DNA from: Galbula dea | Lineage: Eukaryota; Chordata; Aves; Piciformes; Galbulidae | DNA length: 64,000 nt | Reading direction: 5' to 3' | NCBI GenBank assembly: GCA_013399015.1 | Contig: VWZX01005783.1 | Location: forward strand, 249,555 to 313,554 | Shown: positions 12,501 through 24,500 of the stretch, one piece after another | Position numbering within the stretch: the first letter of the stretch is position 1 | Layout of the letters: the number at the start of each line of letters is the position of its first letter | Position numbers and translations under genes: made by a program | Notes under the pieces: model-generated | What the model saw: the letters and a program-made list of their open reading frames with translations, nothing else | The model's database searches: none | Told to the model about the DNA's origin: nothing

Positions 12501-15500
12501 CATGCCACCAGCAAGTGCATGGCTCAAACGATGCAGGAAACCACCCCAGCTTGTGCACCAGGGCTGCCCTCCGACCCCCCTGCTCCAGCACCACTGACAC
12601 TGCTCTGAGCTAGGAGGACTCCAGGTAGTTTACATAAGCTGCTTTAAGCAACATGGCCTGCTATTATTAGCCCATTAACACTAACAGCCACGGGGATTTA
12701 AAGGAGAGAAAAGCTAGGCTGTGATACAGCTTGTTCCATGGGGATGTAACTTCACTGCCTTCTGTGCTAGTCTTGGGGAGATAAGACTTCCCACTGGCTT
12801 TAGACTCTAGATGCCTCTCCCTGAAATTAGAGATACTTTATCCCAATAGTTTTGGGTGAAGTATCAAGCTAAATCAGAGTATCAGCTAGTCATGTCAAAG
12901 CCTGTCCTGACCTGGCAGCATATCAGTGTCCACATGACACATGCAGAGCTCTCCATGCATAGGGGAAGTGGAGACTGCATCATTTCCTTGATCTTCAGGC
13001 TGGTGCCTGAGCTCCCTGAGCTGTGCTAGGGCCTGTTGCTGTACCAAACCCAGGTTAGCCCGAAGGGGCATAATGCCAAAACTGCAAGGCAAGCAAGGGA
13101 TTTTCCCTTCCTGAAAGCCAGAACCAAAAATCATGCTTTCACAGCCCAGAAGTGGCGAGACCATTTCTCACGCTCAGATCCACACCTGAGCCCTTCTGTG
13201 ATGGACAAGAAGCAGCTACACCTTGGCTAATTCCTCCTGCCCTTGCTCTACACCTGGGATTCAGAGCAAAGCACTCTTCCTGTCCTTGCAAAGCCTAGGC
13301 AGGCTTGTACCAGACAGCCTGCTGCTCACATCTCCAGGCAGCTTCTCTCCTGCACCCTTCATGCTTTGCTGGCTCCTTCCGCACTTAATCCCATTAAAGA
13401 ACAGACAAGTCAGGGAGCTATGAGCAGCCTAAAGGTACTGTCCAGACTGTGGGGCCTCCCCCACAGGAGCCTCCCTGGGCACAGCTCCCTGTTCCCTTCC
13501 CTGCCTGGCTGGCTGAAGGGGCAGTGTTACGTGTCCCCAGCTCCATCTCCCTCCCCAGACAGCAAAGGGAGGTACCTGCAGAGAAAAGGGCTCTATCCCT
13601 GGCGCACAGATCTTGACAGTAAATCCTGTGTCCTGTATGACAATGACCTCCTGGTCGTTCCCATCTTCTCCTGGGTCAGCCTCCTCGTGACCATTCTGCT
13701 TGGCATCCTTCTCTCCCTTGAGGCTCTCGTGCAGGCCGCTGCCATTCATCAGTGCCACACCAGACGGGTGCTCTGGGTGAGAAGAGAGGGATTTAGACAC
13801 GGTCTGAGCAAATGGACAGTCCTCTCTGAGTGCTTTGGGCAACACAAGCATCCTCTAGCCAACCAGGGGTTAAAAGGCAGCAAGTGTTTTATTTTGCACT
13901 TGCTGTTTACTAGACATAGGTGTGCCAGGCCCTTCCCCTCACAGCTCCATTAACATGCTCTCACTTGCCTGCGGGGTTTGCATCTTCCACAAACCCTGTG
14001 TGGAGAGGGGAGGGAAGGAAAGCAGGAAGGATGGGTCAGTGTACAACACATTCAGCTTAGTCTTATGAAGCATCTTAATTAAAAGAAATGGGTGTGTGGT
14101 GCTTTGTGGCCCGGAGGCAGCTGTAACCTCTGCACCAACATGTTACACAGCTCCTAACAGACCTCCTCTTACGCTACCGCTCAGCCAGGAGAGGAGGGAG
14201 GGAAGAGACGCAGTAGCATTGCTAAGCTGCACATCACGTGGGAGCCAGGTTACTCCACCAGCACACAAACAGCTCCCACAGCTCTGCCTGCATCTGGCCA
14301 CCCTCCACATTTCCAAAATACTTTGCACAGATCCCATGGTGCCAGGGCGAGGCCTTGCCCAAGCAATTTTATCCAGGAAAAAGATGACATTTGAAATGCT
14401 TATTTATACAGATGTGTCACAGGGAGCTCTCTGCACCTACTTCATGGCTCACACAATGGTTTGTTTTCTTTTCCAAGAAGGTGAATAGTGTCAGAGATAA
14501 GCTGCAGGTCTCCTAGAGAGACCTCAACCTCCATCATGTGTAAGAACAGTGGAAATGCTATATCCCCTTGCACATCTCTGAAGCCAACGCGTGGCTGCAG
14601 CAACAAGCTCTGCCGAAGTGTCCCTGGAGGGTCACACATCACTCCAGACTACAACTGTCAACAGCAAGCCTGCTGCAGAGATGACTGTCAAGGCTGAATT
14701 AGGACACAGTGAAAGAAAGCATGAAACACAAGGAAAGCACCTCCACTCCAGCAGGCAGCAGGTAACAGAGCTATCTCAAGCAGCCTCTGCTGTCCTTGGC
14801 ATCTCGGGAGTTGCTGTTCATGCTCCCTGTCATTTTGCCTATGTCCCTAATGGAAACTGTTCATTTCTTTGACAGATGAAACCACAGGCAAGCCAGACAA
14901 GAGGTTTAGCTCTGGCTCTAGCAAGCTGCACTCATTCTAGAAAGGAAGAAGAAAAGCTCCACACCAGTTTGCCCCAAGTGATGTGGTTTCAGAAAAACCA
15001 CACCATGCCCAGAGGGCTGGGGAGAGCCCCTTGTCACACCCTGCAGCCAGCACAGCCATGTTCCTGGACTGCCTGAACATACAGGGACGAGGAGGGAGAG
15101 CAGAACTGTTGCAGAAAAGCTACACCTGGGGTTACTAGTATTGGAGACAGGGACAACCTGCCAGACTCCTGAGCCAGGCTTGGTCCAGCCCCTGCACATC
15201 CAAGCAGGACAACATCACTGAAGTTTTGCTCCTGCTGTTTCTCATCTGCAGAAATACAACATATTCACACTTTCCATCCCTCTCTCCCTACCTGAGTGAA
15301 GAAACCCCAGCTCTACACTTTGCAACAGAAGAGACATGTAGAGGCAACACCTTCACTACTCCTTACACCAGAAGATCTAACTCTAGCCAGCACTGTCTTA
15401 AGTTTAGAAACAATTAAGCCTGGACTGAGAAAGACCGGTTGTTCAGCAGGTTAGCCCTCTGATTTAAGGCAAGCAAAGGCTTTCCAGTGGAGTTTTCACA

Positions 15501-18500
15501 GAATGGGTATGTTTTAATGGAAGCAGTGTTTGTTTTGACCCCAGCTGACAGCAACGCAGGGAGCTTGGAGCTTGCCTAGAGGACACATTGCCTGCTGGGT
15601 GCTGATTCACAGTGTGTGCTCTCCCTGTGGGTATCAAGAGCTGCACCCACCTGCCTTAAAGTGGGTCACTGGCTCTTAGTACCCACTACAGACCAGCTGT
15701 GCCACAGCCTCAGCAGTGCCAGCAGGGAGAGCAAAGGTAAACTGTCGGGCACTTGGTTCCAGCATTCTCAAGACAGCAGGAAGAGCAACAGGGACACCCG
15801 AAAGACACCTGCAGAGACCTCCCTCCTGTTACTCCCTCTCAGTTCAAGCCCTAGTAGCTGTGCCTGCAGGAGAAAGTGCTATGCCATGTGTCCCAGACGG
15901 CTTCACAGAAGGCGGCCGAGTCACAGGGAAGCCACCCCACCCGCTCCGGCAGCACTATCCAGCTGCTCCTCCCACAGCGGGTGATCTGTCCCGCGACACA
16001 CCAGCCGCCAGACGTGGTTTTGCAGTCTCGGCCAAAGGCTTTGACCTCCAACCTTCTCTGGTATCCCAAGGGATGTGCAGCATCCCAGCAGGGACCCTCC
16101 TCCCTTCAGCCCCTGGTTTGTACCCGCAGGGGAGGCCGCTAAGCTCTGGCTAGCAGCCGAGCTGTAACACGATGTTCCCATTGCTACAGGGAGCACAGCG
16201 TGAACAAACCCCAAGCACGCGCAAGGCTGACGCGTCAGGAGAGCAGGCAAAGCCAAACAGTGAAGAGAGGGAATGGCGGCACTGGCACCCCCCCACTGGA
16301 AGAGGAATTGACCCACGCTCGCCTTGCTGCGGCTCGCACCTGGCGGAGAGGATCAGTACGAGGATTAAGTTTCATCTCTGCACCTGGACAACGAGTACAC
16401 ACGCCAAGGTGACGGTCCCTGCCTTAGCCACCGTTCCTATTTACAGCGAGCCCACAGAGGTGGCAAGCATCTCACAAACCTGACCTGCCAGGACCCCAGC
16501 AGTAAAGAGGGTGCTCACCTGAACCTCAACACTGCTGCCTGCAAACTGCCACAGATGGCATAGAACATGGGAAGTGTTCATTAATAACTAATTAATGTTC
16601 AAACAAATCTTCTAAACCAAAGTCAGTCACTAATCCTTTTCTGAGATTAGCAGGTCAAAAAGATGGCCACATTATGTTGCTGTGAGTTAAGCCTGGTCTG
16701 GAGGGACTGCTCCGGAGATGAGGAGTTTCCTTCTCCGCATTTCGTAACAGTGGAGATGATCAGAGGCACAAAACTGAAAATTAAACCCCTACCTCTTCTG
16801 TCACCAAGTTTAGAAATAGATTCCTTATTACCAGCTCTACTATCATTCTGAGGGCCCAAATTCTGCCCTTCCCTCCTCAAAGATATTTTGAATTCTAAGC
16901 TGTGTCAGACAGTTTCTGCAGGGTCTCCCATCCACCTGTGCTTGCACCCTCAATACCTGCCACCAGCACATCGAAAGGAGCTGAACCAGAAGCCAGACAA
17001 CCAGCTTGGGTCAGTCACCCTACACATCTCCTGTGCCACCAGCTGCATTAAAGACAGCAATTAAAACCAAAATTCAACACTGCACAGGGATTGAACAAAA
17101 CCAAAATACAGTGCTAGAAAGGCAAAAGTTGACTTTGAGACTTAGAAAATAATAATCTGAGTTTCTCACACCCTAGAAGTTGAGGTGAGGACAAAAGCCA
17201 CTCTGTGTTACCACTTGGTGCCACACTGGAGTGACTGGGGTGGACTCCAGCCACACTGTGCTGGTTCATGGAGAAGTGGGAGAGGAAGAAAGCAGGATGT
17301 GGCCAAGCAGCTGCCCCCCTCCCACACTGCAGCAAGTCACTGAGGCCCAGCTGCCCCCATGGCACTGCAAAGAAGCACTGGACAAAGGAGAAGGAACAAA
17401 CAGACCCTGTGCCCAGGGCAACCATGGAGCTACTCCATCCCTTCAGCTTGGGTATCTCCCCCAGTCTGTCCACAGCTCAAAGGAGTCAAATGCTCCAGAG
17501 CAAACACTGCTCCATCCCTCACTGCCCTGAACTCCTGCAGGCCAGCCTAGCAGAGCCACTCCCAATCCTTCACGAGGACCATGTTTGCAGTCACAAACAA
17601 GAGAAGGATTTGCCTTGTGAATCAAGACAAAAATAAGGAAAACACCTTATGTTTGCTCTCCTAACATGGACAAGGCACAGACAGGTCCCTCCACACCCTG
17701 GGTGGGACATCTCACTACTTTCCTCCTTTTCCTCCTGCTGTGAAGCTAACGCACCACCTCACCTCACCCCCCCTCCTTTGTCCTGCCCCATCCCACGGGC
17801 ACATGCAGCAGTCCACCCCTGTTACAGGCACATAGTATTTTGGCTACATGAAGCAAAACGGAGTGCCACACTGCTAAGCACCTAGAAGAGTGAACTTCTT
17901 TTTCTTCCTCCTCTTCTTCTGCTGTTTTGAGGGCAGCACCTGCACCTGAGAGTCAGGATCACAGCCTGAGCTGCCACCAGTCACTACAAAACCAGTTCTT
18001 GCATTCCAAGCCTTAGAGGGCACCTCTCTGATGGGGACAGGCGGCATGACTATCCTTTGGGTCGGAAGGGTTTTATCCACACTTGGTGGCACAGCAGAGG
18101 AAGTTGTCCCAGGGCTCCCCAGGGAGGGAGCAGTACCTTCACCTTTTGGTATGCTGTCCAGTCCCACTAAGGCTGAGCCTAAACATGAGGCTGCTTGTCC
18201 CTTGCCATGGCCCTGGCCAACAGGACGTGCTCCGAGGGCTGCATCCCCTCTGTCAGCTGCTGCCACGTGCTCTTCCCAGCGGCAGGATCCATGGGCTAAG
18301 CCACTGTCCTCAAGTTTCACGCAGCTCTGGCAGGCCTCAAGCGACTGAGCATGATCGACCGGCCCTGCCAGCCCTTCCCCAAGGTCGGCTGGAAGGACAG
18401 CCACTGCACGGGATGCCTCTGCCTGCCAGACTGGGCCAGCAGCGCCAGGTCTCGAGCAGCTTTCAGCACAGACCAACACCTTTCCTTCTTCATCCTTGGC

Positions 18501-21500
18501 CTCAGACAGGTCTTGGATGTGTTCGGTGCACTTCTGCAGGCTTCCAGTCACTGCCTCACTGGGGATGATGTCTGGAAACGACCCAGCACACTGGGCAGCT
18601 TCTGGCACCTCTTGGTAGATGGCACAGCTCGTGGAAGGCTTTGGTAAGAGGGGTGACCTCTCATCGGGTGAGTTAGAGCTGCGTGTCTGGAAGATTAGAT
18701 CAGTGACGTGCCTGCAGCAGTTTGCAAAAAGGCTGTTCCCCATGATCACAAGCAGCCTAGCCTATACAGCACCTGACTAGAAAGTTAGTTTTGTTTGCAA
18801 ATCTCTTGTTTCCAGACATATATTGAAGTCCCCACAAGGCAAACTCCCACACAGCAGCCCTTGCCCTCCACAGCCTGGACCTGCTCGCCTTCTCATGCAG
18901 TGAGCTGCCTTCTCCCAAGACAATTCCTCCTTGTCCCCAGGGTAGCAGGAGGCAGAGGACAGGCAGCTGACTCCACGCGATGTGCTGCACACCCTGAGCA
19001 GGTGCTCGCCAAAGTCAGACGCTGGGCTTGCAGCAGTCCTCCCCAAGTGCCACTGACCTTCACCCACTGCGCACCTTCGCCCCTCTCCCCGACCACCACG
19101 CTCACACCATCACCATATCCATGAAGCCCAAAAGCAGCTCCCTGAAGCTGAAGAGCTCTCCTCTCTCTGCCACGCCAGAGCCAAGCCAGACGTGTATCTA
19201 ACAGGTTCTTTGGGAGCACTCGCAGAGGGATGCCAGCAAGATCACCCTGGCCCCGAGATGCTTATAAATAGCCCAATCTCGAGTGCTGCACCAGTGCAGC
19301 ATGGGATGAGTGCTAGAGCACTTCAGCACTGCCAAAGCTGTAAGCCAGTGAGATGCATTGAATTACAAGGCAAGGGCAGTTACTATGGCATGCCTGGGTC
19401 CAGGCACAGCCATCCATACTAAGCAGGTGAGCACAAAACAGCCAGACAGTGAACCAGTTTCTAGACAGAATTTTCTGTCCTCTCCCCCTGCTCTGCCATA
19501 TCAAACACAAGCAAACCACAAAACCACACGCACAATCCCTTAACACCACTACTCTCTCCATCTTAATTGAGGAAATCTCAGCAACTGAAGCTGGAGATTT
19601 CTACAAGCACAAGGTGGCCCAAGGAGGCTGCAGCCAATCAGTTCAGCAGCCCACAGCATTCCTCCAGCGAGGACATGCATGAAGAGCTAGACCTTTCAAA
19701 CACACGATGTGATGTGCAGGAGCTGCAGCCTGAACTAACCAGCCTTGGCCAGGCTCAGGAAAGCCTTTGTGTCTGGTTAGCAAATCTGACAACCTTCCAC
19801 TCCTAGGCAGCCAGAGTTTCAGTGCAGACTTCCTCTACAAGTCTCTCAAGCGCTCCACACAGCTTCATGGACAGGAAGGGATATAACTCTCCACTGAGCA
19901 GAAGAAAAATGTGTCACATCCCTAGCACAAAAATCTCAGAATTAAAACGAAGCCAAGATTGCACAGCTCATGTGATGATTTTGCTCAAGGCCAGCACAGC
20001 ACACATGGAGGAAGGGCAATCCCTTCTCCAAAGGCATCCCCAGGATGGTCAGGAGTAGCCTCCACACCAGCAAGCCACCTGCTAAGACAAAGGCAGAAAC
20101 TGGCTGAAAACCAGACAGAAGCTTTGCACAGAAAACCCTGCCTAGTTTCCATTGTCCTTTTAAAGAGAAGAGGAATCAGAAAAGAGGTCTCTCCCACTAC
20201 AAGTTGTTTGAGCTCCTGTCCCAATAAGCAAGGAGTCCTGGGCACCCCATGGCTGCTCCTCAGGTGCAGAAGCCACTGGCCTGGGCAGCCCCCCCCAGCC
20301 TCGGAAGCCAGTGCTGTCTTTAAGATCACATCTGCACCATTAACTCATGTTTTTCTGATGACTTTTGAATGAGTTTAGAAGTACTGATAGCTTCAACTCT
20401 TCTGCCTTACCAGGAGCCCTCTGAGAAGAGATGAAATCTCCTCCTGGAAGAAGTACCTGGTCAGGAGGTCTCATGAAGCTGAGCAGCATTTTTCCAGCTG
20501 AAGCCAAAACAACTTCAGAACAGTGTGGTATGTGCTAGCTTTAACATGAGAAGGCTGGTGTCAGGATAGCAAATGCAAATTAAGTTTTAGCTGAAAAATA
20601 AATTAAAATAAATAGCTAAGTGAACATAAATAAATTGACTAAATGAATAGACAATAGCTCCAGAGATGGCCCTCATTGAATTGTTTCTGCAGGACATCCC
20701 ATCCAGTCAGGGAGGTAGCAGACAGCATGGAGGTGCCTCTCTCCACCTCCGCCGCAGGAACCACAGCTTCCCAGAAACTTTCAGCACTTTAGGTGCAACA
20801 AGCACTTCTTTTAATAAGTGCCCACAGTGAATAGTTAGAGCTGCTCTACTGTGCTCATTAAACTCAAATTGGTTATAATCCATCTGTGGGTAGAGGTATA
20901 AGCACTGCATTTATTTTTCAGTGGCTTTATGACACCAGGGACTGAGAGCATGGCAGGGCTGCAGCATGCACAAGGGCCCCAAGTTCACTGTTCCACACAT
21001 CTCTCCTATGGCACTAACAGTCTATGGATGACAAGTGGGGAAATCATTCATTCCTAGATCTTGTGCATCTGCAGTAAAATTTGGCTGGATAGACCTAAAC
21101 AACTCAAGCCACGTTCCAGTCTACTTAGAAGTTTGTGGATTTTCTGTGTTGACATTGGGTTGTTCGCATTGCACCATGCACCTGGGTGTTCACCAGGTTC
21201 CACAGCTGTGGGCTCAGGCACTTTCAAGTACTGAAGTGCCTCATGCTTTGAATCTGGCACCCTGAGTTACCCATGCTGTACTCTCCACATCTGGGAACTA
21301 CATTTAAACCCATTTGTAAACTTTCTATCTGTCCAAAACTTTGGAAGCTTAGTCCTGAAGCTAGCTGGCTGGGTGACCCTTACAACAACGCACAATTCAA
21401 ACATCACAGAAACCAGGAGCAAAGACTAAGACCTAAGGCAAAGTGCAAAGATCAGCACCAACAAAACCACCAACTATGTGAGGAAAAGCATGTTTCTCAA

Positions 21501-24500
21501 ATTTGAAGAGAGCTGGAGGAAGGAACCACATTCCAGACAGATACTGAGCACCAGTCAGTAAATCTCCAAGAACATGTAGTTTATTCTGGCACATACTTTA
21601 GTTTCAGAAGGCTGCAGAGACAGTGAGAGCCCAAGAGAATGAACTATCCTCTCAGACTCTGCGTGCAGTGGGATCAGCACAACATCAAGCTTGCCGACAG
21701 AAGCAGCCATACTGGGAGGAACAGCCACAGCTCCACAGTGTCACAGGGGAGACTCCAGCTTCACCCTGTGCTACCACTGACCCCTGTCACCACAACCACC
21801 CCAGCTCTGGATGAAGCTCCACACAGCACAAGCCTGGAAAGGCCAACTTCACTGGACCCGAGAGCTCCAAGAGCCACCAAGGACAGCAGGGAGCTCTGGG
21901 TAGGGCTTGCAGGGGAGATCTGACAGCTGTGATGTTGTTCCCAGTAGCTCCTGTTGCCTTCCTGCATCCTGTGGCACATATGTGCCAATTAGCCTGCAGC
22001 CTCCCACCCAGCCAGCCCTGTGCCAGCCACCAGCAGCTGCCCTGGACCTGCTCAGGGCTGCACACCTGGCAAACCAGCAAGGCAGCTGCTCCCCACAGTG
22101 GGTGGCAGCAGAAACCCTTCTGCCAGGGACGTCAAGCACCCTGCTCTGCCTCACACAACTGCCACAACCCAAGCTGGAGCCCACCTTAACCTCAGCTGAA
22201 CCTGTACCTAGAGCTTCCAGGCTGACAAAGGCTTCAGTGCCTCTGGACAGTAAAGATGGAGCCTTACCCCATGGCTCCAACTCATGACACGGCTCACTAA
22301 CAGGCAATGTCCACACCACCATTTCCAGTCTCACGACGGCTGCTAGAGAAGAGTCTGGGAAGGAAAGCTGGAGCCAGGGTAATATAACCTTCAGGAGCTC
22401 TAGGCAAGCAGGGCAAGGGTCACCCCCCTGCAGTTTTACGTTGTTGGATAGTAACCACCCAAAATTCCTCTGAGCCTGCAGCTTTGTCAAGAGGTTGCAG
22501 TAGAGCTTTTCTCTTTAAAGAGAAAGAGAAGGGCAAACTAAGGAAATACTTTTAATAAATGAGTTGATACTCATGCTTCACAGGACTTTTGCCTCAGGAC
22601 TGGTCAAGCAGCTAACAGCAGTTATTCCCTCAGCTTCAGAAAAGAACGTACTTCTGCGAGTATGGATTTCCCAGCCCAAGAGGGAAGTCTTGTCACCTGG
22701 GTAAGCACATCTATGCTGAATTGCTGAGAAAACACCAGATAACCACTCATCCCAGACTCACCAACGCTGAAAAGGTGGAAAGCAACAGAAAGCTCAACTG
22801 GCAAACAGGCATGTGCAAGCTCTGCTGCATCAACCACATGCTTGTGGGAGGTGAGAACCAAAGGGTAACCCTTAGGAAGCCTTGCTACTACCGGTGAAAA
22901 ACTGAACTGCTTCCAAAAAGCCACAGCCACTGCCACCACGGGAGTAGCCCCACTTTGGTTATCACCTTTCACGCTCTGTCCAAGCGCTGCCCTGGGGACT
23001 GGTTACTCTCAAATGCACATGAAAAAAATGCATGAACATTAGAGCTTTAAAGCTTATAGAAATAACAACTTTCTAGTAAAACCAACAGAGCACGATGCAA
23101 GAAAGCAAAGCGAGCGCTGGAAAGCTGCAGCAGGAGAGAGCTGTGCTGCCAAGCTCAGTCATTTACAGACTCTGCCTCACAACGCTGTCTTTACTGTGCA
23201 CAAAGCAGTTCTGCGGGTGGTTTTATCTAGGTGCATGCTCCTGACCTACTTACTTCCACTTTTCAGCTGGGAAACCCACGAGCAAGGCTGCTCAGGCAGA
23301 GCAGTGAGTTTCCAGCAGAAACTCAACTCTGTTATCCCAGCAACAGAATCACTCTGGACATGAACCCCTTGAGTTCCCATGCCCTATCTTGCTGCAGAGC
23401 TGCTGAGTTATCACACTCCTTTCCTCCCCTTAACCTTGTAGCAGTGATCAGATTTCTCTTGCACAATATTACTCAGATTCTCCCCCCAAAGCCTGTTAGA
23501 AGCGCATATTAAAAAACCCATTTGCCAGCAACTCAGCCCTTTCCAGAACACCGGCAAGCCTCCAAGGTTGGGCGACAGACAGCGATAGCAGATCCCGAGA
23601 TTAAGAATCAGTCTTCTGACCTTGTCCCTAATGCACAGCTACAGTTGCCTCCACAGCACTTTTCCATTAACACCTGCACCCTCCGCGTTTCTGACAGAAG
23701 ATGTGGCTGGAGATATGGGTGGCTGGGAAGCACCTAGCTGGAAAAAGCAAATCTTCGGGCAAGGCCAAGCTGAAAAGCATTTCACAGTAGCTAGAAGCAC
23801 TGTTAAACTCACAGGTGAGACAAGCTTGTTCAGAGACAGTAACGACTGTAGGAACAGAACTAACCCAAGAAGCACTGAGCTAGCTGATAAGAAAGGCAGT
23901 TTAACCCATAACTGCCCCCATCAGAAATCATTACAGAAACCCTAACTTCACTTTTTTGTGTGTTTCTGCACTCAGAATGACGAAGTGGCCCCAATCATTT
24001 TGCCTAGCTTAGAGGTAGAGAAAAGCAGCCACCAGCCCTCAGACCTTTTAGAGGCAGAAACACAACCCCCAAGTCTCAAGGCCTGGTGCAGCAACAGTGT
24101 GTATCTCCTCAGAGGGAAGCCCACTTAGAGCCTGCACACAGCCCAGACAAAGCAGGGTGCCCACAGTGGGTGCTCCATGAGCCACAAAGGCAGCAACAGG
24201 TAGAGCAGAGCAGAGACTGACTTTCCCTGGCAAAAAGAGGCCTGGGAACCAGAGCTCATGACACTGCTGATGCCAAGGCAGACAGGCTGCCCCCAGCTCC
24301 ACCAGGGCACAGTGCCTGTGCCTGAGAGCCATGCACTGCCTCAGCCCCAGGCTGCAAAACAAGACAGGAGTCTTCCTCCTCCTCCTTCCCAGACCCACAA
24401 GGTGCCTGAGCAATCCTGCAGTGCTGAAACACAGAGAGTACTCTTCCACCTCCCTGCTCCTTCGGCAATCAGCTTGTGCCCGGATTACACAGCGTAACTT

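Noticed and set aside
13243..13953. 236-aa plus-strand open frame
   Set aside because: It lies antisense across CLUH exon 2 and its introns and has no recognisable domain; it is a shadow frame.
21849..22490. 213-aa minus-strand frame in CLUH intron 1
   Set aside because: No upstream context, motif or composition suggesting protein; the first codon shown is not backed by a good start context.
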